Both the position numbers and the translations under genes were made by a program. This document shows, one piece after another, positions 9,301-19,826 of a DNA stretch of 64,000 nucleotides. The stretch comes from Trichobilharzia regenti (Eukaryota; Platyhelminthes; Trematoda; Strigeidida; Schistosomatidae), in assembly GCA_944472135.2 (NCBI GenBank), contig OX235270.1, forward strand, positions 70,751,168-70,815,167. The letters are read 5' to 3'. Each line of letters begins with the position of its first letter. Position 1 is the stretch's first letter. Below the pieces are notes generated by a model. That model did not search any database. It saw only the letters and a program-made list of their open reading frames with translations, and was not told where the DNA came from.

Positions 9301-12300
9301 TGCAGATCCAAGCTCATACGATTCCTGGATATTTTGTAGTTTTTGTCGAGGATGCTACAGAAGAAGTGATCCAAATGACTAAAAGTTTTATAATCACCCA
9401 CACAGTGTTACTCAATAACACTTCCTAAATATAAAAATGAGTGGTGATACAGAGCGTATTTAAATTATGTGCAAAGCAGTTTACGAGTGACCCGAATTCG
9501 CCTAAAGGCAGCTGGTTGTCACGTTGGCCATACTGGAAATTCCAGGTTAACAGCTTTATCTTACTCTGCACCTAATGGAAAAGAGCATCAAATGCTTCGT
9601 GTCTGAGAAATAAACTTGAAAGTTACTTTTACGACCAGAACTGATTCACTGTGGTCTGGACGCGGACAGCAAAAATAGACGAATATTGGTCTACGTAACG
9701 GTGTTTCAATTCAGCAGTAATACTATCAGGAACTCAAAAATAACCTCAACAAGGCCCTTGGGCAGCTTTACAATCTAAATAATTCTCTAGTACAAAACAA
9801 GTACCGTAGAACAGAATTAGCCAATCAAAATTCACCAGAGAATCAAGTAGAATATTCCCACCAAGGTGGGATCAAAACTCTGTCCAAGAGACATAATAAA
9901 TAATACACCAACAATTCCCGTGGACAGTCTAAGGTCAGAATAACTTTGGTTTACTCAGCAAAAAATTCGTATCGTGAAACAACAAATTATCAATGTATTG
10001 CACAACCACAAAGAAAAGTATTACAATTAGAGGTCAAACAGGGACTAGAAAAAATGATAAAGACGAAGTCAACATGTGATATTGCAAATGTCAGAGCAAT
10101 TATATAGACTTTAGGAGAAAAACGGTTAATTACTAAGTTACTTAAAACACCCATATAAGTATAAATATTGTAATTAGATCGTCCAGAAGGGATTTTTCAG
10201 ACAATTGTTCCGTTACAGTTATCACTGCTTCTGTAATGCGAGTGAATTAATTTTTATCGGAAGGCTTTTATAACAAGATGTATTCATCACTGCGTTCCTG
10301 CGGCACTAACTTGTGATGTACTGAGAGAAATACTCTAATTTTTAGTTGATTTCTTCAATCTTTCTTGATAGGTACAGTTAGTCTATTCTTGTCAGCGTTT
10401 ATCCTACCACTGGGCATTTTAGAAAAGTGTGCTTTTGTAGAAAAAAATGTTGACTACAGTTGGCGATGTACCCTGCCCCAAAAAATAAATTCGTTTTCCC
10501 ATAAATTTCGGAGATATTTTTTTTCTGAAGGTTGGAAATTTTCTTGTTACATATTTGAGAGTGATTGTTAATATGTTCTGGTATTCACTTACAAGGTAAA
10601 AGGTATCATCATATTCAAAGACTTTCTTAATGGCGAAACCGTTGTTTAATAGACTTACTTATTTTCGGTGGGAAAAATTTATTTATTAAGAAACACATGA
10701 TTATCATCACTAATCAATGGCTTGTGAAAGGCCTTGTTTACCTATCCACATTAGTTTTATCAGCAGATTGGTAATTTTTAAAGTTCGAATCACTGCCATG
10801 CAGATATAAAAATACCCGCAAACATGCATAATTCCTTTCACTCTCTTATTCCATAGAGGAGAGAAATCAAGGGAATTTCAATTCTAAATAGTTAGTTCAA
10901 CTTAACTGTTGAAATTTATGACAATTTAGCCGAAATTCCGTTTAGACCACTTTATGAAGAGGTGCTTTTTTCACTTATACCTTTGTCATACACACACATA
11001 AATTTATGTCCAAATTCACCTGTGAACTATATATTTCCATCGTGGACAATATTGTGTATAGGTGTTAAGCATAACTGTTATGTTGTCGGCTACTTACCTC
11101 GTAACCTAACAGTTCTGTGTTAGATCTTTGCAGAAATCATGAAGGGACTGTGTTAATGGATTTCAAACTAAAAAGAAGAAATCGCCCAGTGCTGCCTTAC
11201 TCCAGCGATTTGCTATCCCAGTTTCAGTATGACGAAAGATCCGCCAAAAGTCGAAAGAGCCCGACTAATTGTATTTGGTTAACACTTTGAGAAAAGATGT
11301 TGTTCAGTACTAAGTAAATGCCCTATAATAGGGTAATGCCACTAGATTCAAGTATTTTGAATAGGCATACTTTAACCTTCCTTAAGGCCCTAATGTTTAA
11401 ACCTTATTGTATCATTCGTTTGATGCTTTAAACTATTTAAGGATGAAATTTTGAGAACTCGACAGTCATATATAGTTGTAAATCTGATTAGCCACAGGCA
11501 TTACATAAAATCTTGAATCTTCTCAATACTTCGTCATGAACGTATTCAAACTTCGTGCTAAATCTATCCTCAGCGTATCAGTTAAAACTACAGTTTTTTT
11601 TATTTCTCTGTAGCACCACCCCTAAAGATACTTGGAAAGTAAACAGCTCCTCAACTTAAAACAACAAAAATTCACCATGTTTCAGTGCATGTTATTTATG
11701 TAATGTATCTTCCCAATGAACACATCTGTTTTTTTATAAATACAAAAGCTTACTACATCAATAAGAGTTGTTTCAGTTATATAGTAAAATAAACCTCCCG
11801 GCAAAAATATGTAATATTCAGTTTAAAAATTGGCAAAGACTAAGCAGAACATAGTTAATTAGGCATATTGTGACTGGTATTTTGTTATAATACAGTAAAC
11901 TAGAGAAATCTAAATAAAACTTATATACAATTTATGTAACAAACTCTCCTACCAGTCAAATAAATTGTTTTCGTGAAACAACACACCTAGTCTCCTGCTG
12001 AAAGCTCTCTTACTATGGACTAGGCATTAATCTGTAAAGGCTGTTCAGTCTAAAAACTATCCTCCACCTTATAATATTGTGTATCTTTACAAGAAACAAA
12101 TGCTGAGGCTTATATTCTTTTCTAATCTTCATTGATATCCTGACAATCAGTTGATTAGAGCAATACGAAATATAGAAGTCCAACATGAAAACAAAAAGTA
12201 CTCCTACTAAGTGCAATATTTACCACTGGAAGCTCCTACGCAAAATTCCTGTGATTAATCAAATACCTTGTAGTCTGAAATCACGTTCACATACATAATG

Positions 12301-13396
12301 TGAGTTGCATAATTTGAATGGATTTTCGATGGACTGCTTATCTGCCACAGGCGTGGACTATGTAAACTTCGTCTGATGAATATGAGTAGTTTTGTCTGAA
12401 TGTAATAAAATAATCAATAAAATCGCAGGTAAATTATCAAATGACGAGTCTACTGTGAATAATGCTCATATGTAATTGTATCTCATATAATTAAACTGAT
12501 AGAATGACATTTCGCATGTATAAAAGTGTTGCGATACCAAAACTATTTTACAACAACTTTCTTCTGTACACCTGGTGGGAAAGAACAAATGAAACTATCT
12601 GAGATATACCGTGAAAATATTGTCAATTTGAGTGAATTAGAGAGATCAGAGTGAAGTGCTAAGTTTCTTGATTGAAAATGTTTTAGTGCTAAGTTATATG
12701 CTCATATATATTCCATTAATATGTCAATATCGACATTTATTTGGTTTAAAAAGTCTTGATTTGACTGAATCATCTGGAGTATGCTATGTTCCAGTTTGTA
12801 AACAGCTGGAATTCTGTTGGACAACAACTTTGATATCACTTTTCTTTTGTATCATACTCACACATGTGTTTGAAGTCATTTCAAAAGCATCTGCTTCTAA
12901 ATGAACCTACTAGTCGGAGGTTTTGTGACAAGATGTTTTGTGGTAGTTATTTTCCACATCAATATTTTGTTTCATTGCACTTCTTTTGAAAATTTAGCAT
13001 TGCTACTTACTATCTGTCATCAATAATTCAACCTATAATGAATTATAAATATTCGCTTGTCACGTAGAAATTCCATAAGTTGGCAAATGAAGCATCACAT
13101 TAGTAATCTTGTGAATCACGACTGAAATTATGCCGCGAGGTACACAAATACTTTACACAGGAAAAGTGAAATAAGACTCAGTCAACAACAGTTATAAACA
13201 CTTTGATATTAGAAAAACGAAATTCACTTCAATTGTCATTTCAAGCAAATACATGTTAGTAAATATCTAGTGGTCACGGGGTATGTCTTTGTATGACTAG
13301 CTTACAATGAATGTTATTTTTAAAATTCTGATAAAATAATCACATAATTAAAGTCAATGTTATATCTGAAATATTGTCGCCTGTGGAAATAAAACA
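9301..13396. other. Long spacer downstream of the synaptotagmin-like gene
   Basis: No repeat copies recognised. The segment 9430-10080 is less AT-rich than its surroundings and may be an old retroelement, but no motif was found. An 82-codon frame at 12656-12904 (plus) is hydrophobic with two possible membrane segments. It has neither clear splice sites nor a recognisable family, so it is not called. The 3' UTR of the minus-strand gene should lie just below 13397; no AATAAA on minus stands out there. Confidence 0.35.
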
Positions 13397-13815
13397 TCAC
13401 AGCGCATCAACAGAATGCCAATAAGTTATTTTCTTTGTTGAAGTGAATAAATTATCATTTTTTAGTCGTTTCAATTCTTTAACCAAATCACCCCATTGAA
13501 GTAGAGCCATTTCGTAGGTTACTTTGGTTTGACCGACTGAAATATTTGCCAGACGTCTCGATTGATTTGATAACTCTGGTCGAACAAATATTTGGAAAAG
13601 GACTCCAATATTATTATAGCTTAATAATCGATTCATATCCACATTCAATGATATATGCTCAGTATAAGGGATTGCTATGTCGAAGAAACTGTATGTTTCA
13701 TCTTTATCATTGACGGCTTTGTCATTCTTCAGTTTATTTATTTTGAATGGTTTCCCTTTGACAACAGACAGGGTTGTATTTCCCAAGCAGAATAATGCTT
13801 GGAAGATCATATCAG
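13397..13815 (-). CDS. Exon 3 of synaptotagmin-like gene (rest of C2B)
   Basis: The exon starts after TTTGTAG (acceptor AG at 13816-13817) in phase 1 and ends at TGA 13397-13399. It supplies the second C2 domain from strand 3 onward. FFDIAIPYTEHISLNVDM corresponds to the FDIP...L.V segment of synaptotagmin C2B, and LQWGDLVKEL...ITYWHSV corresponds to the family's closing HW..ML......WH. Calcium-loop aspartates are missing (FVRPELSNQ in the third loop). It joins exon 2 to read ...NNYTTDMIFQALF, which aligns residue for residue with LTG.SDPYVKV of typical C2B domains. The product would act at membranes in trafficking or exocytosis without direct calcium binding. Synaptotagmin-14/16-type or another calcium-independent relative is possible. 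Confidence 0.78.
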
Positions 13816-14478
13816 CTACAAATCAAATGGCATAGTTAACAGGGAACAATGAACTGCAGACGATAAGTAAAGTTTCGTAGTTAAATTTAGGCTACTGATT
13901 AATTATTGAGTAGTTTATCTCGCTTATCAAAATTACTACAAAACGGGCAGTTTTTACGTGCAGTAATTGTGTGGTGCAATCAGTGGCAAGATTTTTCTCA
14001 TATGCTGATTTCATAAGAATGGTATTACAGAACAAGACCAGCACTTATGACTATGTTCCTTAGATGTTTATAATCCAAACAATATGAGTCAGGATAACGG
14101 AAAGCTAAATGATCATTTCATCCTAAACATGCACTGTTATTTTTATTATATAATGAATTGACTTCAATAAATGTGTGAAATACAGAATAAATGGAAAACC
14201 TTTAAAGCCTTTGTTGATATCTCAACACACAGAGTGTGCTGTTAACATGACTTCTTCGATAAATCATTAAAACAATATTAAAGAGTGAAACCTAGATCAA
14301 ATTATAATTTGAATTAAGCAAAAAAATAAAATGGTACCATCCTTTATTTCGTTGGATTTTCATCAGCTGCTTATAGGTCAAAGACATTATTGAAAATATC
14401 TACAGAAATAATTTTAACATACTTGCACAGAGTTCATTTTTAAACAAAAATCAATCAATCAATCAATGTATACATAGA

Positions 14479-14479
14479 G

Positions 14480-14508
<29 letters not shown>
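14479..14508. repeat. (TA)n microsatellite in PLE-2 left arm
   Basis: About 30 bases of alternating T and A. The equivalent place in the right arm is where the SINE-G copy inserted, so the run marks the pre-insertion site. Confidence 0.8.
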
Positions 14509-14512
<4 letters not shown>

Positions 14513-15789
14513 CACTATTCCGAACAGTAACGATCATACACAATGGAAAATTTCGACATTACGTAATCAGTTGAAAGAGAGGTGAAAATATCCAGTTACC
14601 AGGGCAAAGGAAGACTGATAACTGATTCTTTTCGAACGCATAAATCAGTTTTCAAGCGCTTGATGGAGATGGCTTCAGCAAACTTGAGGAGAATTGGACA
14701 CTTTTGCCTATTGATAATTTTGAACGACTTTTAGACATCCACCTGATGACCCATGTCAAGGAGATGCCTGGCGATGACACTGTGTAAAGCATTTGTTCCC
14801 TTGAGACGTAAGCTTTTTGGTACATATTCAAAAAATTGTAGATATGCCCTTCTTTCTGTTCTTCCAATGTAACTGCTCCTGCAGATACCTGTAAATTTGT
14901 ATATACAGTTGAAGTTAACGTGAGAAGGATGTCTATCGATTTTTGATTACACCAAAGAGCAATTGGTTCGATAGACAGGAACGAGCTTAGCTACAGGATA
15001 GGCCGTGGCTAGTGACGTAATCAGTCTTCTGTTGACCACTGCTGCAGTGTTTTCACCCTTATAATCAAGCCGAATGTAGATGGATTTTTTCTCCACTGTG
15101 ATTTGCTTGACATTTGAGGCTTCAAATCTTCCGTACTTGTTAATGAATCTTTGATGGTAACCATTGCTCTTCAACATATTTTCAACAAACGAAAATTACT
15201 CGTCTAATTTCTCTATGGAGCATAACTTCCTAGCTCCATAATATAGAGTCTAATCTAGTCCACTTTTTTAAGCTATGTGGACTAAAGTTATTGTCCTTCC
15301 CATGAAGGCTTGCGGTAAATTGACTTCTGAAAACTAACATCTTCTAGGCGTTGCATGGCAATGTCTCATGTTAGCTTCAACTGTATATACAAATTTACAG
15401 GTATCTGCGGAGCAGTTACATTGGAAGAACAGAAAGAAGGGCATATCTACAATTTTTTGAATATGTACCAAAAAGCTTACGTCTCAAGGGAACAAATGCT
15501 TTACACAGTGTCATCGCCAGGCATCTCCTTGACATGGGTCATCAGGTGGATGTCTAAAAGTCGTTCAAAATTATCAATAGGCAAAAGTGTCCAATTCTCC
15601 TCAAGTTTGCTGAAGCCATCTCCATCAAGCGCTTGAAAACTGATTTATGCGTTCGAAAAGAATCAGTTATCAGTCTTCCTTTGCCCTGGTAACTGGATAT
15701 TTTCACCTCTCTTTCAACTGATTACGTAATGTCGAAATTTTCCATTGTGTATGATCGTTACTGTTCGGAATAGTGTTTAATATATATAT

Positions 15790-15996
15790 TTTTTTATTTT
15801 TTTTTATTTTTTATTTTTGATTTACAGCTTGATTCCACACTGTATTTTTGGTACAAGTATGGAATTTTCAGCATGGATATCGGTAGCCCAAATTTTGCAG
15901 GCCAACCATAGATATCAGGTGTGCGCCGGCGTGGGCTCGAACCCCGGACCATGTACATGGTCGGCGAAAATCCTAACCACTGTGCCACCGACGCAC
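15790..15996 (-). mobile_element. SINE-G copy inserted in the PLE-2 right arm
   Basis: The head lies on minus at 15996-15921 (GTGCGTCGGTGGCACAGTGG, then GGTTCGAGCCC, then CGGCGCAC). It is followed by the short tail with the TTCCATACTTGTACC phrase and an A-rich end (T-rich on plus, 15790-15820). The left arm lacks it, so it inserted after the arms were duplicated. TATATAT flanks both sides. Confidence 0.85.
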
Positions 15997-16115
15997 TCTA
16001 TATATACTCTATGTATACATTGATTGATTGATTGATTTTTGTTTAAAAATGAACTCTGTGCAAGTATGTTAAAATTATTTCTGTAGATATTTTCAATAAT
16101 GTCTTTGACCTATAA

Positions 16116-16165
16116 GCAGCTGATGAAAATCCAACGAAATAAAGGATGGTACCATTTTATTCTGC
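16116..16165 (+). ncRNA. Predicted hammerhead ribozyme at PLE-2 terminus
   Basis: The order on plus is GCAG (helix I, 16116-16119), CTGATGA core (16120-16126), a nine-base helix II region, GAAA core (16136-16139), ATAAA pairing with TTTAT (helix III), then ATT and CTGC (16162-16165) pairing back with GCAG. This is type I topology with predicted cleavage after 16161. Helix II (AAATCCAAC) shows no good pairs, so the motif may be inactive or weak. Penelope-like elements are known to carry hammerhead motifs in their terminal repeats. The left arm has the same core on minus (14370-14325) but loses the CTGC strand. Confidence 0.5.
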
Positions 16166-16849
16166 AGAAACGTGTTCTTGCTGTACTCATACTCATTAGG
16201 AGTAATAAATGTATCAAATAATATTCATAGACTGAAGAAATATGTTGTTTAACAGTGGGAGTTATCATGATGATCTAATGCTGATCTTCAGATGTCACTT
16301 TTTAAAACGTTCACTTCCAGCGAATAAAGGAAAGACCTCTTCAATCTTGTCTGATAGGAACAGTCTTGTCATGATTTATATTAGGTAAAAACTAAAAGCC
16401 TTTTTTAATAGGAATCGGACAGGGATATGCTCTGAAACAGACCAGAAAATCCACCATGATGGTTTTGGAGAACAGGTTGTAAGTCTCTTCCATTTACTCC
16501 ACTATATTTTATTGATGTGAGTGGAACTGTTTTTACTGGAAATCATAGAAAATTTACACTTACTCTCATTATTGTGTATCTTCAAATCTTTGAACTCTTC
16601 CACAGAAATTTCAAGGATAGATAATTCTCTTTTATACAGGATAGATACTTTCGCCATTGACTTTCGTATGATTCCGCTGTGAGGAACACTTGAAATGATA
16701 TTCGACTAGAAAAAGAATCGATATTACAAAGACGGAGTAAATAGTTTGTTTTTTCCCGGTGTTTTGATTAGGTATTCTAGGCATTTTGAGTGAAACAACG
16801 CTACTATGCATAATTCTAGTTGATATTACCGGACAACGTTTCAGCGAAC

Positions 16850-16937
16850 TGGTATAATTATTGTCTAAGCCTAAAAAGTGAGAAGATTTTCTTACGTGTA
16901 CTATTAACATGTAAGTTAATACAAGGATATGATTACA
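16850..16937 (-). CDS. Exon 2 of synaptotagmin-like gene (start of C2B)
   Basis: An 88-base exon. The acceptor TATTTTTCAG ends at 16938. Phase 0 matches the phase-0 donor of exon 1, and the exon exits in phase 1 at A|GTTCGC, matching exon 3. It encodes CNHILVLTYMLIVHVRKSSH and onward to NNYT, the first two strands of a C2 domain. LIVHVRKSSHFLGLD aligns without gaps to LTVTVIKARNLKAMD of C2B. The loop between strands 1 and 2 is about four residues shorter than usual. The donor is weak (GTTCGC), and a stronger one, CAC|GTAAGA, lies inside at 16896-16895 but breaks both the domain and the phase. Confidence 0.58.
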
Positions 16938-17669
16938 CTGAAAAATACATTTTGTTCACAATTCAGCTTTTGTAATTATCTGAAAGACAGACATTTACTA
17001 ATCGACTGGAGTAATGAAATAGTTGAACTAAAAGTATACAATCATGCTTCATAGCATGTGATGCCAATAATAGTGTACGATAACATAATGGCAGAATGTG
17101 AGCATTTGGATAAAGTGTATCATATCACCATGGTATGATTATGAATAATAAGTCTTGGTTAAAATTTTACTTTATATTACTGTGTTATGATGGGTTACAT
17201 CAAATGAAACTGATGTTATCTTTTCGCCAGTGAGAGAAAGAGAGACAGACAGTTTATTCCCGCTGAGTAATCAAATTATTCCAAATCACTGAAATGATAG
17301 TTGATGTTTTCAAGCAGTATTACTTAAGAGTTAAATTTTAAAGCTGCTCAAATTTTGCTATCTAATAATATCTGATAATTTCAAAACTTCCCAGATTTCA
17401 AGTTCTGATAATAAGAGATGTAAGCGTTGTACACAATGAACACCTGTTCACACGTACAAATAACTTTGAGGACTTTTGTCTGATACAATGCAAATAAGTG
17501 TGATATTCAGATTATGGAATTTCAGTAGGTAAATTTCAACACGAACCAACATCAGTTAGAGAGATCACTGTAAACTAAGAAGCACTGAGAATCAATTGGG
17601 TACACACTTTTGACCCAGCCAGGATTCTAGTTGAAAGCTGGAATCCACAGGTCATTGAATTCCAGCTCA
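16938..17669. other. Intron 1 of the synaptotagmin-like gene, part
   Basis: AT-rich intron sequence without recognised repeats. The intron continues to 19826 through two SINE-A copies and the intervening spacer 17901-18540, which holds a short AT run at 18301-18317. Confidence 0.5.
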
Positions 17670-17670
17670 A

Positions 17671-17694
17671 GTGGTGGTGGTGGTGGTGGTGGTG
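17671..17694 (+). repeat. (TGG)n microsatellite at the SINE-A A-box
   Basis: Eight GTG/TGG units sit immediately before the remaining head sequence of a SINE-A copy. The minus frame reads this as a His run, which is not evidence of a protein. Confidence 0.75.
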
Positions 17695-17900
17695 AACTGG
17701 CTTGGTCTGGTAACCTGAAGGTCCCGGCTTCGATACCCGGTTGAGTCGCGGATGTGTCCGGATGAAGAGTCCCGAAATAGGACAAACACAGCTATCCAGT
17801 CTTCTGAGGTTTTCAGTGATCTCCCTAACTGATGTTGACTCGTGAGGGAATCTTATCAATCGAATAAGTGTGCTGTAAAAACGGATGACTAAATGAACCA
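17695..17900 (+). mobile_element. SINE-A (Sm-alpha-like) copy with decayed hammerhead
   Basis: The head remainder holds AACTGGCTTGGTCTGG and the B-box-like GGCTTCGATACCC. A hammerhead relic at 17759-17790 follows: CGGATGA, AGAGTCCCGAAATAGGAC, CAAAC. Both core boxes carry a substitution (CTGATGA and GAAAC expected). The tail contains CTAACTGATGTTGACTC, the family's usual CTAACTGATGTCAGCTC. Confidence 0.7.
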
Positions 17901-18540
17901 ATCAGACAACCATGTACCAAGAACAACTGTGAGAATCGTATATCATGTAGAAAAAGCGTTTTGTAAGTACTTCTACAATTTGCACAAACGCACTTCCTTG
18001 GGAAACAGAAGCACAGAGGAATGAATCTAAGAGTGAAAATAGAAACCTTGTTCATAGAAACCGGAAGTCAAACAAAATGGAAGTAACACTTAAATTTTCA
18101 CCATCATGCTTTCAATGTTGTGGAGTTTCACAGTGTAGATGTTCTAATTTCCTGTCACACTGAAACTAATTCTCATATATTTTGAAATATTACATTGTTT
18201 CCATTTATCTGAATTCATTCATTATTATTGACAAATCATAACAACTGTCCCATTCAACAGATAATTAATGACTTAATCATATGAGACTTGACAAAAAAAA
18301 AATATATATATATATATGAACATAATATTTTCCGAATCATTATGTATGAATTTCTCACTGGAACTGAATTAGACTCTAAAGAGTAATTTTAGTTTATTGC
18401 CACTTGTTAGATCTGAAATACAGTTGATACAGCCCAGCTTTATTGCCTGACGTAAAAACAAGGTGTGCTGAATAACTTTAGACACAGTGTTTTGTCTCTG
18501 CTCTGCATGCATTCTTCCAAACCATGAAAAGGATTTGATA

Positions 18541-18755
18541 TTCAAGTGTTGGTTTGTAGGGTTTTGATTGGTTACAGGATTTCGTCATGAGCTGACATCT
18601 GTTAGAGAACCATTGGAAAACCTGCAGGTAGTACTGAACAACTGTTTCGCCCCAAATCGGGACTCTTCATCAGTACGCACCCACCACAGGGTTTAGAACC
18701 CAAGACCTTCTGGCCACAAGGCGAGCTCGTATACCACTAAACCACTGGGACCCGA
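18541..18755 (-). mobile_element. SINE-A copy with hammerhead core
   Basis: On minus, head 18755-18680 (A-box-like GGTTTAGTGGTAT, B-box-like GGTTCTAAACCC) is followed by the core: CTGATGA (18673-18667), AGAGTCCCGATTTGGGGC, GAAAC (18648-18644). The tail ends at ACCAACACTTGAA. The core boxes are intact, but three extra bases (AGA) follow CTGATGA, as in every SINE-A copy here. It lies in intron 1 of the synaptotagmin-like gene, in the gene's own orientation. Confidence 0.75.
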
Positions 18756-19826
18756 TTTTGAATGGTTTTGATTTGAATTCCAGTAATGTAACCAATAAAA
18801 GAGAAAAATTATAAAGCTTAAGAGCAGCTGCCTTCGCTGTATACTTTAGGCCTAATAGACCGAAAGGAAAAGTAGTAAGGAACTGTGACACTTTACAAGC
18901 AAAGAATCTATGACAGAATGAAATGTAGATGCATTGTGCATATAGTGAGGAGGCCGTTCACTGGCATCATCATTCCGGCCCTCAAATGAAACCTGAATGA
19001 TTAGTGGCTTTCTGGGCCACGGGAGTGATATAGCGCAGATCACATAAAGACGAAATCAAATCCCTTGTGTGGTTGTGAAATCACTGGAAAGTGATAACAA
19101 ATAATGGAATGCAATGAAGATGTGCTGTTAATGTCCTGTGTTCCGCTTAGTGTGTATGGAAAGAGTGATAACCAGAAATAAGGCTCCATCTCTTGACGGC
19201 TATTATACTGTTAGGTTAACTTGTTTTAATCAAAACCTTGTAGGGAAATTTTTGTTTGAGAACAAAATCTTCTGTGCGGTTTTAGTCCACAAATGAGTTT
19301 TAGCAATACTTTTTTAGGTTAACATATGTGATTATTGTTTTTGTGATAGTCATGTTTACACACGAACAAATTACCTTAGTGACAGCCGCATCACTAAGTT
19401 AAAAAGACATGCTTCTTTTATGTTTATTTTGACCGACGTATCTGTGATGTGTCAAGCCCACGATAAAATGAAAATTAGTTAGGGAACATCACCTAGATGA
19501 AACGCAAAATATGCATCACCATACTATGAGTAGTTGTCGCAATTAAGTGTTGTTTATATGCGATAAAAAAAATTACCTCACATCCAGTGCGAACGTCTAC
19601 AGTTTTATTTATCTTACTACAGACCTTGTCTGTTGGTGATAACTCCATGTTTGACTGCCTTAAATGTAATTTACTTCCTTTCGCTGCCTAGTGATTGTCA
19701 TTTTATAAATCGAGTAATCCAAAAACGAGACGTAGACGCCCAAAGTTGATTTGAACTGGGAAATATTATTTACACTGATGTATATAATGCAAATAAGGGA
19801 ATAAAATGTTTGGGGGGGATACTTAC
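18756..19826. other. Intron 1 remainder, no feature seen
   Basis: Intron sequence bounded at 19821-19826 by ACTTAC on plus, which is the GTAAGT donor of exon 1 on minus. No repeat or extra exon recognised. Confidence 0.45.

Larger units (their letters stand above)
14325..16161. mobile_element. Penelope-like element PLE-2, inverted palindromic copy
   Basis: Two arms face each other: 14325-14925 and 15366-16161, the latter longer by about 200 bases because of a SINE insertion. Between them, 14947-15177 (minus) encodes the end of a reverse transcriptase, with the DYKGEN...RRL..... AYPVAKLVPV pattern that precedes the endonuclease in Penelope-like elements. Past one in-frame TAA the frame continues into a GIY-YIG domain on the left arm (CIYKFTGIC, then SSYIGRTERR, then ARHLLDMGH). 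The right arm repeats this domain on plus but lacks one base after TGC, which breaks the frame before YIG. The pair lies in an intron of the synaptotagmin-like gene. Confidence 0.8.

Noticed and set aside
12656..12904. 82-codon hydrophobic frame as a small membrane protein
   Set aside because: Hydrophobic codons are T-rich and frequent in AT-rich DNA. No splice sites or family motif supports it.
14652..14867. 71-codon frame beginning MEEQKEGHIYNF, repeated at 15424 on plus
   Set aside because: It is the wrong frame of the GIY-YIG region of PLE-2. Its duplication reflects the palindrome, not two genes.
16442..16494. Possible plus exon between a GGACAG acceptor and GTAAGT donor
   Set aside because: Only about 50 bases, antisense within the intron of the well-supported minus gene, with no domain; a chance pairing is likely.
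17575..17901. Minus frame with a run of histidines
   Set aside because: The His run is the reverse reading of the (TGG)n microsatellite, and the rest is SINE-A.
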